Of a DNA stretch of 7,625 bases, positions 5,390 through 7,625 are shown one piece after another. Every line of letters begins with the position of its first letter. The stretch's first letter is position 1. The stretch spans positions 79,878 to 87,502 of the forward strand of contig DHPN01000027.1 of NCBI GenBank assembly GCA_002407925.1, given 5' to 3'. The position numbers and the translations under genes were made by a program. The notes under the pieces were generated by a model, which was not told where the DNA came from, searched no databases, and worked only from the letters and a program-made list of their open reading frames with translations. Source of the DNA: Atopobiaceae bacterium UBA5363 (lineage in GTDB: Bacteria; Actinomycetota; Coriobacteriia; Coriobacteriales; Atopobiaceae).

Positions 5390-6841
5390 CTAGCCTCTGT
5401 GCTGCATCGCAGCAAGTGTCATGCAAGAGGCGTGCAACAGCCTAGCATCCTTTTTGCTATGCGAGCTCATCAGCAAGGTGCGGCCACGCAGCTCCCGGCT
5501 CAGCACGTTACACGCATTATGTCGCGTCGTGTCATCAAGCGCCGCAAAAGGCTCGTCAAGGACAATGAGATCACACGGGGCGGCAAGTGCGCGCACGAGC
5601 TCGACACGCCGCCTCTGCCCCCCTGAGAGCTGCTTGACAGGCACCGTGAGGGCTTCGGCGGGAAGAAGCCCGCGAAGAAGCACTTCAGCGTGGGAGCCGT
5701 CACAAGCAGGGCCTGCCGCCAGCACGACGTTGTCATAAGCGTCCATGGCCTCAATCAAGCGCGCTTCTTGGAATACAGCTGCCATGCGCATGTTCCGATC
5801 GTCTGTGCAGCTGCCGATATTGCCTGCAAGCAGCGGTTGCAGCCCTAACACCGTGCGGAAGAAGGTCGTTTTGCCAGCACCTGACGGATCAACGAGGCAG
5901 CACCGGCTTGTTGCGGGAAGGCAGATGCTGAGGTGCTGCTGCACGACCTTTCCGGGATAGCCAATAGAGGCATCAGCAAGTTTGATGCCGGCGCCTCGGC
6001 ACACCTGCAAGGAGGTTCCTCTGCCGCAGCCTTGAACGGCAAGGGCAAGCGTCAACTTCCCAGACAGCTTCAGCAGCTTTACGAAAAGGCGCTCAAACAA
6101 AGCCGCGAATGAAACGATGGCAATCGTCCAAGAGAAAACATCCCCTGTTTCAAGCAGAAGCTTTGCCTGATAAATGCGCTCCCCTATGCTGCCGAGGGGA
6201 GTTCCGATAAGCTCGGCCGCCACGCCGGCCTTCCAGCTCATGCCGCAGACGCTATGGCTTGTTGCAATAAGAAACGGCAGCATCTCGGGCCATGTCTGGG
6301 CGAGCGCGCGGCGCAGGCCACCCACGTCGAAGACACTGAGCATCTCAGCGACTTTCTTGTCGACCGCAGTGAGAGCCTCACGCACAGAGTAATAGACAGC
6401 CGGAAAGGCCATCAAGAAGACGGACACCACCGACACAGAGCGTGAGCCAAACCACATGAGCAAAATAACCACAATGCAGACGACAGGGGTGCTGCGAAGA
6501 AGGGCGACCGGCAAAGCCAGCACATCACTGACGACCCTCCAGCGCTGGGCACAAGCTCCTGCGACAATTGCCACTAAGAAGGCGAGCAGGAAGCCCCCTA
6601 TGATCCTCGAGGCGGAAAAGCCCACGACCTCCCAAAAGCGAGGCTTCACGACAAGCTGCAAGAGACGCGTGAAGGTCGCCAGCGGGCTGGCAAGCAGAAG
6701 CTCGCTGCCCACTTTCATGCTGGCAATCTGCCAAATTGCCAGCCACAGCAGACAGGACAAGGCCTTGCGGACGCCCGCGTGGCTGCCTGCCTTGACAGTC
6801 TTAGCCAAGATAGTAGAAGTTGTCAGCAGGCAAGGCTCCAC
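5390..6841 (-). CDS. ABC importer permease-ATPase fusion, NitT/TauT type
   Basis: Inner-membrane transporter subunit carrying both the channel and the motor; as a homodimer it would give a complete importer for the neighbouring binding protein. Residues 1-260 are a BPD-type permease with hydrophobic segments near 28-41, 74-97, 105-131, 134-151, 187-200 and 236-256. Its EAA-type coupling loop is AAELIGTPLGSIGERIYQAK (208-227). Residues about 285-475 are an ABC ATPase: aromatic Y295, Walker A DPSGAGKTT (318-326), Q-loop VFQ (356-358), signature LSGGQ (405-409), Walker B LIVLDEP (425-431), D-loop ALDD, and H-loop H461. These domains are usually separate SsuC/SsuB-like proteins. Walker A begins with Asp318 (codon GAT), not the usual Gly. 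The start is uncertain: a GTG at 6841 without a clear ribosome-binding site overlaps the upstream gene by 41 bp, and a TTG at 6808 would overlap it by 8 bp. Substrate unknown. Confidence 0.9.
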   Translation of the reverse strand: MEPCLLTTSTILAKTVKAGSHAGVRKALSCLLWLAIWQIASMKVGSELLLASPLATFTRLLQLVVKPRFWEVVGFSASRIIGGFLLAFLVAIVAGACAQRWRVVSDVLALPVALLRSTPVVCIVVILLMWFGSRSVSVVSVFLMAFPAVYYSVREALTAVDKKVAEMLSVFDVGGLRRALAQTWPEMLPFLIATSHSVCGMSWKAGVAAELIGTPLGSIGERIYQAKLLLETGDVFSWTIAIVSFAALFERLFVKLLKLSGKLTLALAVQGCGRGTSLQVCRGAGIKLADASIGYPGKVVQQHLSICLPATSRCCLVDPSGAGKTTFFRTVLGLQPLLAGNIGSCTDDRNMRMAAVFQEARLIEAMDAYDNVVLAAGPACDGSHAEVLLRGLLPAEALTVPVKQLSGGQRRRVELVRALAAPCDLIVLDEPFAALDDTTRHNACNVLSRELRGRTLLMSSHSKKDARLLHASCMTLAAMQHRG

Positions 6842-7625
6842 CTACTGAGGAGGCGTTTTGATTGTAAAGGATGCTGAGATAACCAGCCAGCTCGTCTTGC
6901 ATGTCAGAGCCGGTCGTGCACACGAGGTGACATCCCGGGATTGCCTTTGCGGCGATTTGCTCGTTGTCGAGAACGCCTGCGGATACGACCATCGGCGCTA
7001 CCTCGTCTGGATCGGTGTTCGCCTCATCCACTGATGCGCTGTGATCTTCCAGAAACTGATCGATGACATCCGCGTTCGCCTGCATGAAATCGTTACGCGC
7101 GACAGTGACGCCCATCACGAGCTTTGAGCCGTCAGTGACGGTCGCGTCCCATACGTCATTCAAGTCGATCGCGGCGACGAGATTGCTGTTCTTCGTTGTG
7201 GCAACCGTCACGAACGGTTGCGGCAAGACGCCCACGGCAGTTGCGTCGTTCGCCAGCTCAGAGACGACCTCCTCGGCTTCGCTCTTAAACTCGAGCGTCA
7301 CCTGTTCGGCAATCCCAGCGGCGGACAACAGGTAGTTCATCACATACTCAGGGGAGGCTCCCTTGCCGGTCAAATAGACTGTACGCCCTGCCAACGATGA
7401 AAAGTCCCTTACGCTCGTGTCACCCGTAACCACAGAAAGCACACCAAGGGTATTTACATCAATTACTGAGACAGCACCATTTGTCTTGTTGTAGAGCACA
7501 GATGCTGCGTTTGCAGGTACGAGCGCGACGTCAAGATCCCCCTTTATCACAGAAGGAAGCAAATCATCTGGCGTGCTCGTCATGGTGAACGAGTATTGCT
7601 GGGCTGTTTTGCCTGAGTTCGCCTG
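6801..7625 (-). CDS. ABC substrate-binding protein, NitT/TauT/SsuA-like, N-terminus beyond window
   Basis: Periplasmic-type (in Gram-positives, lipid-anchored) binding protein that delivers a small molecule to the adjoining permease-ATPase. The frame stays open to the right edge, giving 274 residues; the ATG at 7583 is internal, since coding continues upstream with the family-like segment GKTAQQYSFT. About 50-60 residues, including the signal peptide, should lie outside. Recognisable family blocks in order: GDLDVALVPANAASVLYNKT, NTLGVL, LAGRTVYLTGKGASPEYVMN, GVLPQPFVT, GSKLVMGVTVARNDF, VDQFLEDHSASVD-like helix (here VIDQFLEDHSASVD), AAKAIPGCHLV and the C-terminal GGALPADNFYYLG. These match the type-2 fold of NitT/TauT/SsuA/ThiY-like proteins. 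The substrate cannot be read from sequence; candidates for the broad family include sulfonates, nitrate-like anions and thiamine precursors. It is the first gene seen of the importer operon. Confidence 0.9.
   Translation of the reverse strand, partial: QANSGKTAQQYSFTMTSTPDDLLPSVIKGDLDVALVPANAASVLYNKTNGAVSVIDVNTLGVLSVVTGDTSVRDFSSLAGRTVYLTGKGASPEYVMNYLLSAAGIAEQVTLEFKSEAEEVVSELANDATAVGVLPQPFVTVATTKNSNLVAAIDLNDVWDATVTDGSKLVMGVTVARNDFMQANADVIDQFLEDHSASVDEANTDPDEVAPMVVSAGVLDNEQIAAKAIPGCHLVCTTGSDMQDELAGYLSILYNQNASSVGGALPADNFYYLG

Noticed and set aside
6456..6848. 130-codon plus-strand frame opposite the permease domain
   Set aside because: It has a basic, low-information translation antisense to a permease with clear membrane segments and EAA loop.
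7581..7583. ATG at 7583 as the true start of the binding protein
   Set aside because: The frame continues upstream with family-like sequence to the window edge and there is no ribosome-binding site there. The protein would lack its signal peptide and first lobe strand.

Overview
The window is 7.6 kb of moderately GC-rich bacterial DNA. It holds six protein-coding genes packed with short gaps, and no stretch over 300 bases lacks a gene. Two of the genes run off the window edges. I see no rRNA, tRNA, CRISPR array, insertion sequence or phage gene. The gene mix (Pta, ATP-type PEP carboxykinase, UDP-galactofuranose synthesis, and a NitT/TauT-like ABC importer of the type common in anaerobic Firmicutes) suggests an anaerobic, fermentative Gram-positive-type bacterium. 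A member of the Coriobacteriia (Olsenella/Atopobium/Collinsella-like) is my best guess. That placement rests on the feel of the protein sequences, not on a search, and is low confidence.

Layout. At the left, on the minus strand, glf (UDP-galactopyranose mutase) is followed 31 bp downstream by a family-2 glycosyltransferase whose C-terminus is cut by the window edge. The pair reads as part of a cell-surface glycan cluster: Glf makes UDP-galactofuranose and the transferase would add a sugar to the glycan. Divergently, on the plus strand, lies pta (phosphate acetyltransferase), which ends in a strong intrinsic terminator. The 232-bp glf-pta gap is dense in signals. It has opposed -10 elements about 20 bp apart, a perfect 9-bp inverted repeat overlapping the glf -10, a leader hairpin just before the glf ribosome-binding site, and a 12-bp direct repeat with one copy in each leader.

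Convergent with pta, on the minus strand, is pckA (ATP-dependent PEP carboxykinase), preceded by a perfect tandem octamer and a small hairpin. Upstream of pckA, in the same orientation, is an importer operon. It consists of a NitT/TauT/SsuA-like substrate-binding protein (N-terminus beyond the window) and a single polypeptide that fuses the inner-membrane permease to its ATPase. The two reading frames appear to overlap, so they are probably translationally coupled.

How the genes work together. Pta links acetyl-CoA to acetyl phosphate (energy from fermentation; ackA is not beside it here). PckA interconverts oxaloacetate and PEP. These two are central-carbon genes placed next to each other. 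The glf/glycosyltransferase pair belongs to envelope biosynthesis, and the ABC importer takes up an unidentified small molecule. Nothing here proves a new system. The features most worth following are the permease-ATPase fusion with a changed Walker A residue and the symmetric regulatory layout between glf and pta.
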